Assembly: GCF_014529945.1 (NCBI RefSeq)
Contig: NZ_JACVFB010000003.1
Span: 248,001 to 312,000 of the forward strand
Direction: 5' to 3'
Length of the DNA stretch: 64,000 bases
Source: Chitinophaga varians
GTDB lineage: Bacteria; Bacteroidota; Bacteroidia; Chitinophagales; Chitinophagaceae
Shown: positions 63,448 to 64,000 of the stretch, one piece after another
How the letters are laid out: every line of letters starts with the position of its first letter
Position numbering within the stretch: the stretch's first letter is position 1
The notes under the pieces: generated by a model
Told to the model about the DNA's origin: nothing
Databases searched by the model: none
Seen by the model: the letters and a program-made list of their open reading frames with translations, nothing else
Position numbers and translations under genes: made by a program

Positions 63448-64000
63448 TTAGTTGCTGATGTTAATTGTTCCGTCTTTATGTTTTTGAATGGTCAGCCGGT
63501 AAGACATAGCAATCACTTTCAGCATGTCCGGTAAGGGATCACCGGCATCGAAGGCACCGGTAAATTTCAGCTGTTGGATGCTGGTATCGCTGACATGTAT
63601 TTTCACATTGAACAGGTTTTCGATTTCGCGGAAGACTTCCGACAACGACGCGTTGTTAAAGACCAGCTGCTTGCTGGTCCACCCCAGGTCTACTTCATGA
63701 TGACGGTTGATGTTCACGATACCGCCGGCTTCATCGTACAACAGTTCCTGGTTGGCCGTCAGTTGTGTAACCGGGAAGCCTTTCGTTTCTGCAGAAACGG
63801 CTACGCGGCCTGTTTTCACGCTTACCCTGGCCGCCTGTATATGGCTGCTGTCGGTCATCACAAAAGAGGTGCCCAGTACCTGTACCTGCAGGTGTGGCGC
63901 TGTAATGGTGAAAGCCGCAGAAGGATGGTGCGTGACCGTAAAGAAGGCTTCCCCGTTGAGGCGCACCTGGCGCTTTTTTCCACGGAAGTGGCGGGGATAG
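63448..64000 (-). CDS. FecR-family anti-sigma factor (5' part missing)
   Basis: The reading frame is open to the right window edge. The GTG in the middle of the FecR motif, around YPRHFRGKKRQVRLNGEAFF, is therefore internal. Visible are most of the FecR domain (VRLNGEAFFTVTHHPSAAFT, VLGTSFVM) and the C-terminal DUF4974-type domain (LSEVFREIENLFNVKIHVSD). N-terminal sigma-binding and membrane parts lie outside. The partner sigma gene should lie beyond the window edge. The following receptor has an STN domain, so a sigma/FecR/receptor relay probably controls the long operon that follows. Confidence 0.88.
   Translation of the reverse strand, partial: YPRHFRGKKRQVRLNGEAFFTVTHHPSAAFTITAPHLQVQVLGTSFVMTDSSHIQAARVSVKTGRVAVSAETKGFPVTQLTANQELLYDEAGGIVNINRHHEVDLGWTSKQLVFNNASLSEVFREIENLFNVKIHVSDTSIQQLKFTGAFDAGDPLPDMLKVIAMSYRLTIQKHKDGTINISN

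Overview
The window looks like chromosome of a Bacteroidota soil bacterium of the family Chitinophagaceae, most likely Chitinophaga or a close relative. This is inferred from gene content: SusC/SusD pairs, FecR anti-sigma factors with a C-terminal DUF4974-type domain, a GLPGLI/DUF4412-type protein, a gliding-motility-associated C-terminal domain, a GH144-type beta-1,2-glucanase, and promoters of the TTTG-N18-20-TAnnTTTG type. GC content is moderate. I saw no tRNA, rRNA, CRISPR array, insertion sequence or prophage.

Layout. 1-2.8 kb: two convergent class-C beta-lactamase-like serine hydrolases and a membrane-anchored LytTR regulator. 2.8-5.6 kb: a TonB-dependent receptor with a small secreted TPR-like protein (minus strand). 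5.8-11.7 kb: a histidine kinase and response regulator joined by a 77-bp tandem repeat, followed by a large outer-membrane barrel protein and a GLPGLI/DUF4412-type protein. The same composite box lies upstream of the kinase and, inverted, upstream of the barrel gene, so the barrel is probably the direct target of the regulator. 11.8-22.7 kb: one giant gene (3645 aa) for a surface protein of 22 DUF11 repeats with a gliding-motility-type secretion domain.

23-30 kb: a MarR regulator, an AraC regulator and a short-chain dehydrogenase lacking the usual Tyr/Lys, all with palindromic operators; then a DUF3995 membrane protein, a chromate transporter and a DUF6138-like protein. 30.3-37 kb: a complete RND efflux operon (adaptor, pump, outer-membrane factor) divergent from a Cys-rich SufR-like repressor; the two promoters overlap and share an AATAAAC palindrome. 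37-47 kb: a polysaccharide-utilization locus with an ECF sigma factor, FecR, SusC, SusD, a GH144-type glucanase and a GH43-like enzyme with a discoidin domain. It is followed by ecotin on the other strand and the remains of a toxin-antitoxin-like pair (the antitoxin is frameshifted).

48-64 kb: one long minus-strand gene train. It starts with a FecR anti-sigma factor cut by the window edge and runs through a TonB-dependent receptor with a signalling domain, two DUF4397-like lipoproteins, three tandem fasciclin (FAS1) lipoproteins, a second TonB-dependent receptor and an IPT/TIG-NHL lipoprotein, ending at a strong terminator. It contains no SusD and no enzyme. This is the best candidate for an undescribed outer-membrane system in the window.

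Regulation is unusually readable here. Three genes have a -7 element exactly four bases before the ATG, which predicts leaderless mRNAs, and both FecR-to-receptor junctions carry a stem-loop without a U-tract.
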